Assembly: GCA_947174805.1 (NCBI GenBank)
Contig: CAMWKH010000025.1
Coordinates: forward strand, 1 to 45,456
Length of the DNA stretch: 45,456 bases
Direction of reading: 5' to 3'
DNA from: an uncultured Roseburia sp.
Lineage (GTDB): Bacteria; Bacillota; Clostridia; Lachnospirales; Lachnospiraceae
Made by a program: the position numbers and the translations under genes. The notes below the pieces were generated by a model. That model saw nothing but the letters and a program-made list of their open reading frames with translations, ran no database searches and was not told the origin of the DNA. The stretch's first letter is position 1; every line of letters starts with the position of its first letter. Of this stretch, positions 25,102 to 33,619 are shown piece after piece.

Positions 25102-26295
25102 ATGAAAAAAAGATTTATATCCCCAAAAACAGCCGCCGCTTTTTTCGCCCTATTTCTCCTTCTTGGAATAACCGGCTGTCAGGAAACCCTTTCTACGGAA
25201 TCAAATCATAAGACACCCCATGCCAAGACAACGGCAGTTTCCCCTGATGACAATTTCAAAGACTCCCCGGGACAGCTCTCGGTTCACTACATAGACGTAG
25301 GCCAGGGGGACGCCACTTTAATTACCTGCGGAGAAGATGCCATGCTTATAGACGCCGGGGACAACAACAAAGGCACAGCCCTGCAGTCTTATCTTTTAAG
25401 CCAGAATGTAAAAGAGCTGGACTACGTCATCGGCACCCACCCGGATGCAGACCATATCGGGGGATTGGACGTGGTAATTACCAAATTTGACTGCGGGACC
25501 ATTCTTTTGACAGAGGAAGAAAAAGATACGAAAACCTATGAGGATGTTATCTCGGCTATGGATTATAAGGGTTATAAGAAAACCCTGCCTGTGCCGGGGG
25601 ACACCTATGCACTGGGGGATGCCAGTTTTACCATTTTGGCCCCTGTCTCAATAAACGAAGACTCAAACGACAACTCCATCGCCCTTCTTTTAACCTACGG
25701 AACCACCCGGTTCTATTTTGAGGGGGATGCCGGGGAGGAGGAGGAAGAACAGATTTTATCCTCCGGTGCAAACGTGGCAGCGGATGTGTACAAAATTGGA
25801 CACCACGGCAGCAAAACTTCCACCACAGATGACATGTTACATGCCGTAAATCCCTCCTGCGCCGTGATCAGCGCAGGGGAAAACAACCGCTACGGCCATC
25901 CCCATGGGGAAGTATTAAATAAGCTGCGAAGCGCAGGGATAAAAACCTTCCGCACTGACGAGGAAGGTACTGTAGTGGCAAAATCCGATGGAAATAATAT
26001 TGTCTTTAATATGTCCCCCAGTGATACCTGGCAGGCGGGAGAGCCGGGAAATATATCCGACAGAGAACCTGCCGAAAAGGGAACTTTAGATTCCGGCGAA
26101 GGAAAAATCAAAAAGGAGACAGAGGATTCCTACACCGGAGACAACGGGGCTGTTATAGTTTACATTACGGACACCGGGGAAAAATACCATAGGGATACAT
26201 GCCGTTTTGTAAAAGACGGCAGCCGTGAGATTTCCCTGGATGATGCACAGGACAATGGGTATGAACCCTGTAAAGTCTGCCGTCCTCCCCAATAA
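25102..26295 (+). CDS. Metallo-beta-lactamase-fold lipoprotein, ComEC-like hydrolase domain
   Basis: This 397-residue protein has a lipoprotein signal (basic start, hydrophobic core, LGITGC with Cys26). Next comes an MBL-fold domain like the C-terminal domain of ComEC: VHYIDVGQGDATLI near 61-74, GTHPDADHIGG with the metal ligands H113, D117 and H118, FEGDAG near 207, and KIGHHGSKTS near 231-240. A Ser/Glu-rich linker leads to a Cys tail with YHRDTC and YEPCKVCRP, a small Cys module often appended to secreted MBL or nuclease proteins. It lacks the ComEC channel, so it is probably an envelope-anchored phosphodiesterase or nuclease, not a DNA importer. It precedes a VanRS-like system. Confidence 0.85.
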   Translation: MKKRFISPKTAAAFFALFLLLGITGCQETLSTESNHKTPHAKTTAVSPDDNFKDSPGQLSVHYIDVGQGDATLITCGEDAMLIDAGDNNKGTALQSYLLSQNVKELDYVIGTHPDADHIGGLDVVITKFDCGTILLTEEEKDTKTYEDVISAMDYKGYKKTLPVPGDTYALGDASFTILAPVSINEDSNDNSIALLLTYGTTRFYFEGDAGEEEEEQILSSGANVAADVYKIGHHGSKTSTTDDMLHAVNPSCAVISAGENNRYGHPHGEVLNKLRSAGIKTFRTDEEGTVVAKSDGNNIVFNMSPSDTWQAGEPGNISDREPAEKGTLDSGEGKIKKETEDSYTGDNGAVIVYITDTGEKYHRDTCRFVKDGSREISLDDAQDNGYEPCKVCRPPQ

Positions 26296-26394
26296 AAATT
26301 TTCTCCCCCTTGGGGTACTGTCATAAAATCGTAAGAAAAACACAAGAATTAACTTGCAGCTATCTGTGGTAAAATAAGACAAAAGGAGCCGACA

Positions 26395-27096
26395 ATGAAT
26401 GATGCCGTTTTAATTGTAGATGACGAGACAGCCATCGCCGATTTAGTAGAAGTCTACCTGAAAAATGAGGGTTACCAGGTTTACAAATTTTACAATGGGA
26501 AGGATGCCCTCTCCTGTATCGAATCCACCGCTGTAAGCCTTGCCATTTTAGATGTTATGCTGCCGGATATAGACGGCTTTGCCCTGTGCCGGGAAATACG
26601 GAAAAACTACTTTTTTCCTATTATTATGCTCACTGCCCGGGTGGAGGACATGGACAAAATTACGGGCCTTACCTTGGGGGCAGACGACTATATCACAAAG
26701 CCCTTTCACCCTTTAGAATTAATGGCACGGGTAAAAACCCAGCTCCGCCGGTATACCCGTTACAATCCCTACGGTGCAGCTCCCAATCAGGAAGCCTGTG
26801 AAATTGATATCCGGGGGCTTTTCGTAAATAAAAACAGCCATATCTGCACCTTAAATAACCGGGAGCTTGCCCTCACCCCCATTGAATTTGATATCCTCTG
26901 GTATCTCGCCAGCAATCAGGGCAGAGTGGTTTCCTCAGAGGAATTATTTGAAGCAGTGTGGAAAGAGAAATATTTTGACAGCAACAATACCGTCATGGCC
27001 CACATTGCAAGGCTTAGGGAAAAAATGGGGGAGCCTGCCAGAAAACCCAGGTTTATAAAAACCGTGTGGGGCGTAGGGTACACCATAGAAAAATGA
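26395..27096 (+). CDS. VanR-like response regulator (OmpR family)
   Basis: This 233-residue regulator has a receiver domain (LIVDDETAIADLVEVYL, phospho-acceptor in LAILDVMLPD, lysine in DDYITKPF) and a C-terminal winged helix (LTPIEFDILWYLASNQGRVV, NTVMAHIARLREK, VWGVGYTIEK). AAAGGAG lies 6 bases before the ATG. It overlaps or abuts the following kinase and precedes a vanZ-like gene, the arrangement of VanR/VanS/VanZ systems. It probably senses and answers cell-wall damage. No vanHAX ligase genes are in the window, so vancomycin resistance cannot be inferred. Confidence 0.9.
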   Translation: MNDAVLIVDDETAIADLVEVYLKNEGYQVYKFYNGKDALSCIESTAVSLAILDVMLPDIDGFALCREIRKNYFFPIIMLTARVEDMDKITGLTLGADDYITKPFHPLELMARVKTQLRRYTRYNPYGAAPNQEACEIDIRGLFVNKNSHICTLNNRELALTPIEFDILWYLASNQGRVVSSEELFEAVWKEKYFDSNNTVMAHIARLREKMGEPARKPRFIKTVWGVGYTIEK

Positions 27097-27167
27097 CATG
27101 GACATTTACGACAGATTTGAAACCCTGCACAGAAAGTGTTTCAAAATTTTCATGGGAGGTCAGAGAT

Positions 27168-28340
27168 TTGAACAGAAAATACCACAAAATTACCGGAGAT
27201 TTTCAGCAGCTAAAATATAAAATATTTTTTAACTCCCTATTCTTGCTCTTTTTAGCCTTCCTCATATTAATGCTTCTGTACAATTTTGTTTTTTCCGGTC
27301 GGTTTGCCAACTGGACAGTAGCTTTTTTACAGCGTGTTTTTTATTATGGCCAGCCGGATTCTTTTGAATTGGCGTTGGATTTTTACCGGCACAACATCCG
27401 CACCCGGGTGGAATGGCTTTTTCTAGCTGCCTTCTGTCTGGTTTTTGCCCTGGTGCTCAGAGTCTATCTCAATAATTTTACGAAATATTTTAACAGCATC
27501 AACCATGGAATCGATGCCTTAATCACAGAGGGGACAGAGGAGATCGTTCTCTCTCCGGAACTTTCCGCCACGGAAAAAAAGCTGAACTTCATCCGCCATA
27601 CACTGAAACAACGAAAAACAGAAGCAGATTTGGCAGAACAGCGGAAAAATGACTTGATTGTATACCTGGCCCACGATTTGAAAACGCCCCTCACCAGCAT
27701 TATCGGCTATCTTACCCTGCTTGTGGAAACCCCGGAGCTGCCCCCTGACGCCAGAAATAAATATTTAAATATTTCCCTGGACAAATCCCTGCGCCTGGAG
27801 GACTTAATCAATGAATTTTTTGACATCACCCGGTTTAATTTGACGACCATCGCATTGGAACCGGAAAATACCAATTTGAGCCGCATGTTAGACCAGACAG
27901 TTAGTGAATTCTATCCCATTTTATCAGAAAAAAATCTGACCTGGGAGACGGATATCGTCCCGGATGTTTGGATTTTGTGCGACAGGGACAAACTTGCACG
28001 GGTTTTTGACAATTTAATCCGAAACGCCGTAGCCTACAGCTATGAAAACAGCAAAATTTCCCTCTCCATGTCCCCCCAGAAAGATAAAGTGCAAATCATT
28101 TTTAAAAACAGTGGAAAAACCATTCCCCCCCAGAAGCTCTCCCATATCTTTGAGCAGTTTTACCGAGCGGACTCCTCCCGCTCCTCCGCCACCGGAGGTT
28201 CAGGACTGGGACTTGCCATTGCAAAAGAAATCGTGGAACTCCACGGAGGAATCGTGCAGGCTGCCAGCAGGGATGAAAGTATTGTCTTTGTGGTTTCCCT
28301 GCCCCTGGAAAGCGGCCAAAAAACCGCTCCTATCAATTAA
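27168..28340 (+). CDS. VanS-like sensor histidine kinase
   Basis: The start is uncertain. TTG 27168 has GGGAGG 8 bases upstream and gives (M)NRKYHKITGDFQQLKYK just before the first membrane helix. ATG 27093 overlaps the regulator's stop (ATGA) but has little ribosome site. With the TTG start it is 391 residues. Two membrane segments (FFNSLFLLFLAFLILMLLY, and LFLAAFCLVFALVLRVYL) flank a short outer loop of about 45 residues. The H-box is YLAHDLKTPLTSIIGYL, the N-box NLIRNAVAYS and the G-box GGSGLGLAIAKEIVELHGG. A short outer loop is typical of VanS-like kinases that sense at or within the membrane. Confidence 0.88.
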   Translation: MNRKYHKITGDFQQLKYKIFFNSLFLLFLAFLILMLLYNFVFSGRFANWTVAFLQRVFYYGQPDSFELALDFYRHNIRTRVEWLFLAAFCLVFALVLRVYLNNFTKYFNSINHGIDALITEGTEEIVLSPELSATEKKLNFIRHTLKQRKTEADLAEQRKNDLIVYLAHDLKTPLTSIIGYLTLLVETPELPPDARNKYLNISLDKSLRLEDLINEFFDITRFNLTTIALEPENTNLSRMLDQTVSEFYPILSEKNLTWETDIVPDVWILCDRDKLARVFDNLIRNAVAYSYENSKISLSMSPQKDKVQIIFKNSGKTIPPQKLSHIFEQFYRADSSRSSATGGSGLGLAIAKEIVELHGGIVQAASRDESIVFVVSLPLESGQKTAPIN

Positions 28341-28368
28341 ACAGTGATATATAACGGAGGTATTCCTA

Positions 28369-28866
28369 ATGAAATCAAAGAAAATGACTTATACGCTTTT
28401 TGGCATTTACTTTCTTGCCCTGGCATGGCTCATCCTTCTAAAAGGGCAGTTTTCTCTGCCAAACTTCGGATTTTACCGGAACATCAACCTGATTCCCTTA
28501 AAGGGCTCTGCAGTTGTAAACGGAAAAATTGATTTAGACGAAATCCTGGGCAATGTTTTTATTTTCTTCCCCTACGGAATTTTTATGGGGACATTATACC
28601 CGGAAACTCCCTTTTATAAAAAACTGCTGCCCATTTTTCTCACCAGCCTGGCCTTTGAAACCCTGCAGTATATCTGCGGCATCGGTGCTACGGACATTAC
28701 AGATATCATTACAAACACCACAGGAGGGATTATCGGGCTTTTGCTCTATCTCCTGCTGAAAAAGTTATTTAAAGAACGCACCTTGGCAATGGTAAACCGG
28801 ATTTCTTTCGTTTGCGCCCTGTTTCTAATTTCCTTTGCCTCTGTAATTATCATTTACAATTTATAA
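28369..28866 (+). CDS. VanZ family membrane protein
   Basis: This 165-residue protein has four to five membrane helices and the VanZ pattern: YRNINLIPLKG, ILGNVFIFFPYGIFMG, and FETLQYICGIGATDITDIIT with NTTGGIIGL. VanZ in Tn1546 gives low-level teicoplanin resistance; most VanZ family members have no proven role. A GGAGG site precedes the ATG, 28 bases after the kinase stop, so it belongs to the same operon. Its last 17 bases overlap the end of the convergent tRNA-dihydrouridine synthase gene. Confidence 0.88.
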   Translation: MKSKKMTYTLFGIYFLALAWLILLKGQFSLPNFGFYRNINLIPLKGSAVVNGKIDLDEILGNVFIFFPYGIFMGTLYPETPFYKKLLPIFLTSLAFETLQYICGIGATDITDIITNTTGGIIGLLLYLLLKKLFKERTLAMVNRISFVCALFLISFASVIIIYNL

Positions 28867-29791
28867 AACTTCCCCCGGCAAACAATGATTCCACTAAAGC
28901 CCGGTACTCTCCCAAGTGCTGGGCTTTGCGGATTTTCTTTATATATTTCTCACTTCCCGGAAACATATCCGCCATATAAAACCACAGCTCTTTCATTTTA
29001 AACAGCACATTTTTCTCCCCTGACATAACCTCTGCGTAGTCGGAAAGAATTCTATTGTGAAACACATACAGCCCTTCTTTTGTTAAAGTCTTTTCCTCCC
29101 TGATTTCACCAAAAAGACCGGGATTTGCCAAAACTCCCCTTCCCAGCATAACGGTAATATCCCCGAAAAGCTCCTGAATCTCCCCATAATCTTGTTTACA
29201 AAAAACATCCCCGTTATACACCAGTGGAAACTTTGCCCTTTTTTGAGCATATAGAAACATTTCCCGGCGGGGCGTGTTTTTATAATAATCTTTCTGTACC
29301 CGGGGATGAATAATCAACTCTTCCAGGGGAAATCGGTTATAAATCTCCAAAATCCGGGGAAATTCCTGGTCATCATCCATGCCAAGCCTGGTTTTCACAG
29401 AAATTTTCACATCTGACTTTTCAAATATTTCCTCTAAAAACACTTCAAGCTCCCGGGGTTTTGCCAGAAATCCCGCCCCTCTGTATTTTGTCACCACCGT
29501 GGGGGAAGGACATCCCAGATTTAAATTCACTTCCTCATACCCCAGGCTTTTTAATTCTTTTGCCGTCTTTATAAAAACCTCTGCATTATTTGCCATAATC
29601 TGGGGCACCAGATAGATATTACTGTTATTTTCCGGGTTAATATCCCGGAATTCTTTGGAACTTATGCTCCTTTTTAGCTTTGGGGCTAAGAAGGGCGAAA
29701 AGTATTTGTCTGCCCTGGAGAAACAATCCGCCTGGGCATTTCGGTAGATATATCCCCCTATTCCCTCTAAGGGGGCAAAATATAAATTCAT
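28850..29791 (-). CDS. tRNA-dihydrouridine synthase family protein
   Basis: This 313-residue TIM-barrel flavoprotein opens MNLYFAPLEGIGGYIYRNAQ, with LVPQIMANN, VNLNLGCPSP holding the catalytic Cys, KTRLG, HPRVQKDYY, LVYNGDVF and MLGRGVLANPGLF. These are the Dus FMN- and RNA-binding motifs. It reduces uridine to dihydrouridine in the D-loop of tRNA, using NADPH. It is somewhat shorter than DusB. It is the last gene of an ABC/LytTR operon, 11 bases after the DUF3021 gene, an unusual neighbourhood for a tRNA enzyme. Confidence 0.93.
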   Translation of the reverse strand: MNLYFAPLEGIGGYIYRNAQADCFSRADKYFSPFLAPKLKRSISSKEFRDINPENNSNIYLVPQIMANNAEVFIKTAKELKSLGYEEVNLNLGCPSPTVVTKYRGAGFLAKPRELEVFLEEIFEKSDVKISVKTRLGMDDDQEFPRILEIYNRFPLEELIIHPRVQKDYYKNTPRREMFLYAQKRAKFPLVYNGDVFCKQDYGEIQELFGDITVMLGRGVLANPGLFGEIREEKTLTKEGLYVFHNRILSDYAEVMSGEKNVLFKMKELWFYMADMFPGSEKYIKKIRKAQHLGEYRALVESLFAGGSFINCK

Positions 29792-29802
29792 AGAAACCCC
29801 CT

Positions 29803-30255
29803 TTACTTTTGATTTTCCAGACGTTCTTTCTCCGCTAGCTTTTGGTTCATTTGTTCCGCCTCCCGGTTTGCAACATAAAAACCGAAAATGACGATGATCA
29901 GGTATCCTATCGCTATCAAAAGCTGCATGGACACCACCATCTTCCAGTTGGAGAAGCTAAACCAGTCAAAATAAAAACCCCCTGACATAATTACCCCGTT
30001 CACATATAGATAATTCAATATGAATTTGATGAGAACGACCTTTTTAGAATCAACGTCCACTTCCCCTACAATCAAAATGCTGCCCGCCGTGCAGACAAAG
30101 ACAATCATCTGCATCTGCCATAAAAGACCTACGTTTAAATCTAAATCCCATCCCCAGAACACAGTGATAAAACAGGATGTGGCAAATATGGTCCACGCTG
30201 TAATTCTTGCATAAATCCGAAAAAAATTTTTCATATATACCGTTATCTTTTCCAT
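29803..30255 (-). CDS. DUF3021 membrane protein
   Basis: This 150-residue protein has four predicted membrane helices (ITAWTIFATSCFITVFWGW, IVFVCTAGSILIVG, FILNYLYVNGVIMSGGF, MQLLIAIGYLIIVIFGFYV) and a charged cytoplasmic tail (EAEQMNQKLAEKERLENQK). It follows a stand-alone LytTR protein by 12 bases. The LytTR-DUF3021 pair is a recurrent Firmicutes unit in which the membrane protein is thought to hold the DNA-binding partner inactive. It probably controls the ABC genes of this same operon. Confidence 0.85.
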   Translation of the reverse strand: MEKITVYMKNFFRIYARITAWTIFATSCFITVFWGWDLDLNVGLLWQMQMIVFVCTAGSILIVGEVDVDSKKVVLIKFILNYLYVNGVIMSGGFYFDWFSFSNWKMVVSMQLLIAIGYLIIVIFGFYVANREAEQMNQKLAEKERLENQK

Positions 30256-30267
30256 TCCGCAGGCCTC

Positions 30268-30705
30268 CTATAAACCAAGTTTCCGCTTCAGTTCCGACAC
30301 ATACTGCCTGGATATAATTACTTTTTCCCCGTTTTTAAGCTCCGCCTCAAAACGGCCGCTGAAAGCAGGGGACAAATGTTTCACCTGACTTAAGTTCACT
30401 ATCATAGACTTTGCCGTCCGTAAAAATTTATTTGCCGGAAGGCTTGCCTCCAGCTCGTACAGACGGCTCTTTATTTCAAAGACATCTCTTTTGCTATAGG
30501 CAAACACTTTCTGGTCCACCGCTTCAAAGTAATAGATGTCCTTCACGTCAATGGGGTAGATATTTCCATCCTTATAGCCGTTTATTTTTCTGCCGCCCTG
30601 TCGGAGAAGATTTAATAACTCCATAAAATCTTCGTCGATTTCCCTGCACTTTACGATAACTTCATCCTCTTCCCCCGGCCCCGGCTCTATAATTGTAATA
30701 CGCAT
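30268..30705 (-). CDS. Stand-alone LytTR DNA-binding regulator
   Basis: This 145-residue protein has a short N-terminal part (MRITIIEPGPGEEDEVIVKC) and a LytTR domain from about 45 (YPIDVKDIYYFEAVDQKVFA, NKFLRTAKSMIVNLSQV, ISRQYVSELKRKLGL). There is no receiver domain, so it is not controlled by phosphorylation. Its partner is the DUF3021 membrane protein 12 bases downstream. It is 4 bases after the ABC permease gene and is likely an autoregulator of the transporter operon. Confidence 0.92.
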   Translation of the reverse strand: MRITIIEPGPGEEDEVIVKCREIDEDFMELLNLLRQGGRKINGYKDGNIYPIDVKDIYYFEAVDQKVFAYSKRDVFEIKSRLYELEASLPANKFLRTAKSMIVNLSQVKHLSPAFSGRFEAELKNGEKVIISRQYVSELKRKLGL

Positions 30706-30709
30706 GTTT

Positions 30710-31624
30710 TTACCTTTCTGCCGCTTTCCTTCTCATGGACACTGTTGCGGCAATGCCTAATGCTATAATACCGCATATCAGCAAAAAAGCAACCTGAAAT
30801 TCGTCAGAAACCACAGAATCCCCCATGACAACAGTAATTCCCATAGCTTCTTGATACTCTTCCAAAAGTTCTTCCGGCAGCCCTGAAAAAGTTGTTGCAA
30901 GAATATCCTCACAGCAGAGTTTCCGCATTAGAGATGTACCGTGAAGGATGGGCAGGCACTTTAACACGGTTCCCACTTTTTCCGGCAGCATATTCATAGA
31001 TAGGTAAACTGCCCCGGCAAAGCCTGCCAGAGTGCCGATAATCGTCCCAAGCCCTGACCAGGCGCTGCGGCTTTTCACCAGGGATGCCAGGAGATACATT
31101 ATCACAGAAAATATAAGGACATTTAAAGCCATGCATCCCAGCAGTTTTACGATAACAGTAAGGGAAAGCAGTTTTCCTCCCCCGGCGGCAATATAAACCA
31201 ATGCCAAGACAAAGGGAACTACGCACAAAAGCATGCCTAAAATCACTGCGGAGGTGACATAGGAGATGGCAATGATGCCTTTTTTCACCGGAGTACAGTA
31301 AAAACTGTCTGATTTTTTTTCACAAGAATCCTGTACCATATTGCTCATTACCGCCATGGTAACTGTCACCGCATTAATCATAAGAATTCCTGCCAGGGTC
31401 CAATACTCCACCAAATGTTTGGCATTCTCTTTGTCCGCCTCCAAATCCCTCGCCCCGCCGTACTCTTTTAAAAGGCCTGTGACATTTTCCACATTCATAT
31501 TCCCCAGAAAAATTCCCATAAGCATTAATGTGATAATCATAGACAACAGAGAAAAAAATATGGCTCCCCTGTCTCTAATGAAAATCCGGCAATTTCTTTT
31601 GGTCAACTGTATATACCGATTCAT
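30710..31624 (-). CDS. ABC-2 type exporter permease
   Basis: This 304-residue protein has six membrane helices, the first after the motif LTKRNCRIFIRDRGAIFFSL that is typical of DrrB/NatB-like permeases. A large outer loop lies between helices 1 and 2. Its start overlaps the stop of the ATPase gene by 4 bases, so the two are translationally coupled. With the ATPase it would export a drug, lipid or peptide; the substrate is not evident. Confidence 0.88.
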   Translation of the reverse strand: MNRYIQLTKRNCRIFIRDRGAIFFSLLSMIITLMLMGIFLGNMNVENVTGLLKEYGGARDLEADKENAKHLVEYWTLAGILMINAVTVTMAVMSNMVQDSCEKKSDSFYCTPVKKGIIAISYVTSAVILGMLLCVVPFVLALVYIAAGGGKLLSLTVIVKLLGCMALNVLIFSVIMYLLASLVKSRSAWSGLGTIIGTLAGFAGAVYLSMNMLPEKVGTVLKCLPILHGTSLMRKLCCEDILATTFSGLPEELLEEYQEAMGITVVMGDSVVSDEFQVAFLLICGIIALGIAATVSMRRKAAER

Positions 31625-32544
31625 ATTTTCTCCCCCTTTATACCTGTCACATTTAAAAACACATCATCCATAGATCCCTGAATCACCTCAAAACCTTCTA
31701 TGTCATGTTCTATTCTTTCCAGAAGGGGAATGGACGCAACTGTTTTTGGAATTGTTGCAATTATTTTTTCATCCTTTATTTTGTATAAAAATCCTGTATC
31801 TTTCAACAACCCCTCAATGCTGTCCCTTTTCTTTGGCTGATACCTGATAATGAGCCGGTCTTTCGCAAACTCCTCCTTTAAGGCAAATGGGGTTCCGTAC
31901 TGCACCATTTTCCCTTTTTCTATAATTCCGATATGATTTGCCTTTGCCGCCTCTTCCATGTAATGGGTGGTTAAGAAAACTGTCATCTTCATTTCTTTTT
32001 GTAGTCTGCCTATGGTCTGCCAGACGCTTTTTCTGGTGGCAGGGTCAAGTCCCGTGGTGGGCTCGTCTAAAAACAAAATTTCCGGGGTATGCAAAAGCGC
32101 TGCCCCTATCTCACATCTCCTCTTCTGCCCTCCGGATAGTTTTCCATAGGGACGCCTGACCACATCTGACAGTGCCAGGATTTCACAGACATATTCCATC
32201 CGCTTTTTCAGTTTTCTCTTATCTTTTTCATAAAGACTGCCTCTGCAAATGAGATTTTCTTTCACGGTGAGCAAATCGTCCAGCACATTCCACTGATACA
32301 CCACACCAATCCTTCTTTTAATCTCCTCATCCTCTTTTCCCAAAACGCATCCTGCCACCTCCGCTTCCCCCCCTGTAGGTTTTAGCAGTGTACAGAGCAT
32401 ACTGATTGTGGTGGATTTCCCAGCGCCGTTCACCCCAAGAAACCCAAACATTTCTCCCCGCTCCACGGAAAAAGAAATATCATCCACCGCTTTCACTTCA
32501 TGGAAATATTTTTTTAGGTGGTTTACTTTTAAAATTTCACTCAT
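31621..32544 (-). CDS. ABC transporter ATP-binding protein (drug or peptide exporter type)
   Basis: This 307-residue ATPase has Walker A GVNGAGKST, Q-loop VVYQWNVLDD, signature LSGGQKRR, Walker B EILFLDEPTTGLDP and the H-loop TTHYMEEA. The C-terminal 80 residues (SIEGLLKDTGFLYKIKDEK and on) are the extra domain found in DrrA/NatA-like exporters. It starts the operon ATPase-permease-LytTR-DUF3021-Dus. A sigma-A promoter lies at 32573-32600. Confidence 0.92.
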   Translation of the reverse strand: MSEILKVNHLKKYFHEVKAVDDISFSVERGEMFGFLGVNGAGKSTTISMLCTLLKPTGGEAEVAGCVLGKEDEEIKRRIGVVYQWNVLDDLLTVKENLICRGSLYEKDKRKLKKRMEYVCEILALSDVVRRPYGKLSGGQKRRCEIGAALLHTPEILFLDEPTTGLDPATRKSVWQTIGRLQKEMKMTVFLTTHYMEEAAKANHIGIIEKGKMVQYGTPFALKEEFAKDRLIIRYQPKKRDSIEGLLKDTGFLYKIKDEKIIATIPKTVASIPLLERIEHDIEGFEVIQGSMDDVFLNVTGIKGEKI

Positions 32545-32572
32545 ATCGGTTCTCCCTCTCTTTCGTGGTTTC

Positions 32573-32600
32573 AGTATAGCAATTCCATTATTTTATACAA
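32573..32600 (-). promoter_or_regulatory. Sigma-A promoter of the ABC/LytTR operon
   Basis: On the minus strand, TTGTAT (32595-32600), 16 bases, TATACT (32573-32578), about 30 bases before the ATPase ATG. Just upstream is AGAGGTTCCCC, a possible operator. No pair of LytTR-like boxes was identified with confidence. Confidence 0.6.
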
Positions 32601-32697
32601 TAGGGGAACCTCTAACATGCAGAATGGGATATATGAGATGCAGTTCTTGACTATGAAACCTCCGCCAAATAGATACCGGACAGTAATTAGAATAGAA

Positions 32698-32720
32698 AAT
32701 CGGCGGCAGCCGCCGCCGAT
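32698..32720 (-). terminator. Terminator of the FlxA-like gene
   Basis: ATCGGCGGC pairs with GCCGCCGAT around a short loop, followed on the minus strand by TTTTCTATTC. It is 7 bases after the stop of the FlxA-like gene at 32727 and is very GC-rich. Confidence 0.7.
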
Positions 32721-32726
32721 AAATTT

Positions 32727-33488
32727 TTATAACAAAACATCCACATGTCTGTAAGAAGAAGGTGCAGGCTGGCTTACTATGGAATTTTCCACCTCCCTGG
32801 TATCCGCCGCAGATGCCGGGGAAACCGTTTCCTCTTTTCCCTTTACAGATTTATCCTTTTTCTCTTTCCCTGTTTCTTCCGTTTCCTCGTTTTCCCGGGA
32901 AGCCTCTTTTATCTCCTCATTTGCCTTTCCAAGATTTTCTATCTGAGATGCTGTGGCGCCTGCCAGATTCTCCTCCACCTTTGCAAGCTCCTCTTCTTTT
33001 GCTGCGGTATCTAACCCTGCCTGCTTATCTAAATGGATTTCAGACTTTAAAACATTGGCCTGGCCTGATATCTGAGTGGTAATCTGCTCTCCGGACTGTG
33101 CCTGGGATAAGGCTCCGCCGGCGGATATCAGGGCTCTCATACTGGCCTGGGATAGGCCCCTTCCTTTTTTGCCGGCCTTGGCTTTTCTTGTGTTCCCTGC
33201 CCCCAGCATATCATCCATGGAAGATTTCTTTTCCTGCTGTTTTTGCTTCCTCTGCTCCACCTGATGCTGCCGCAGTTGATTATTTAAATCCGCAATCTGT
33301 TTTTGAATTTCCTGGCGTTTCTTCACTTTTTCTTCCAGGCTCATCTCTTTATTGGATGAAAGTTCTCTCAGCTGGTTCTGTGCACCGGCAATCTGATTCT
33401 GAATATTTTTGCTGTAGGAATCTGCCCCCTTAGACATTCCCATCTGCCCGATTTGTGTGTTCATTCCTGTAATTCCGTTTACTTTCAT
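32727..33488 (-). CDS. FlxA-like coiled-coil protein
   Basis: The start is ATG 33488 (MKVNGITGMNTQIGQMGMSK), with AAGGAGGG 7 bases upstream; an in-frame ATG at 33548 lacks one. The 253-residue product has an FlxA-like helical segment (NQIAGAQNQLRELSSNKEMS, then KKRQEIQKQIADLNNQLRQH), a Gln/Lys-rich stretch, and a long acidic C-terminus (EENEETEETGKEKKDKS-like). No signal peptide is seen. FlxA of E. coli belongs to the late flagellar regulon but has no known function. No sigma-28 box is found here; TTTAAG, 17 bases, TATAAA may serve as a weak sigma-A promoter. Confidence 0.7.
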   Translation of the reverse strand: MKVNGITGMNTQIGQMGMSKGADSYSKNIQNQIAGAQNQLRELSSNKEMSLEEKVKKRQEIQKQIADLNNQLRQHQVEQRKQKQQEKKSSMDDMLGAGNTRKAKAGKKGRGLSQASMRALISAGGALSQAQSGEQITTQISGQANVLKSEIHLDKQAGLDTAAKEEELAKVEENLAGATASQIENLGKANEEIKEASRENEETEETGKEKKDKSVKGKEETVSPASAADTREVENSIVSQPAPSSYRHVDVLL

Positions 33489-33619
33489 TGTGTTCCCTCC
33501 TTGACTCTTCATTTTGAAATCCGTTTCTTTCATTTTATATTTCGTCACGTCAAATACTTAAAGAAAGGAAATCGCAGTGGATGAACCTTTTTTCGTTGTA
33601 AACGACAGCCGCTTTCCAC

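Noticed and set aside
26395..28866. Vancomycin resistance operon
   Set aside because: No D-Ala-D-Lac or D-Ala-D-Ser ligase, dehydrogenase or dipeptidase gene is present; only regulators and a VanZ-like protein are seen.
32541..32550. CCGATATG as a sigma-28 -10 element
   Set aside because: It overlaps the ATG of the ABC ATPase gene, so transcription could not start there usefully, and a sigma-A promoter lies upstream.
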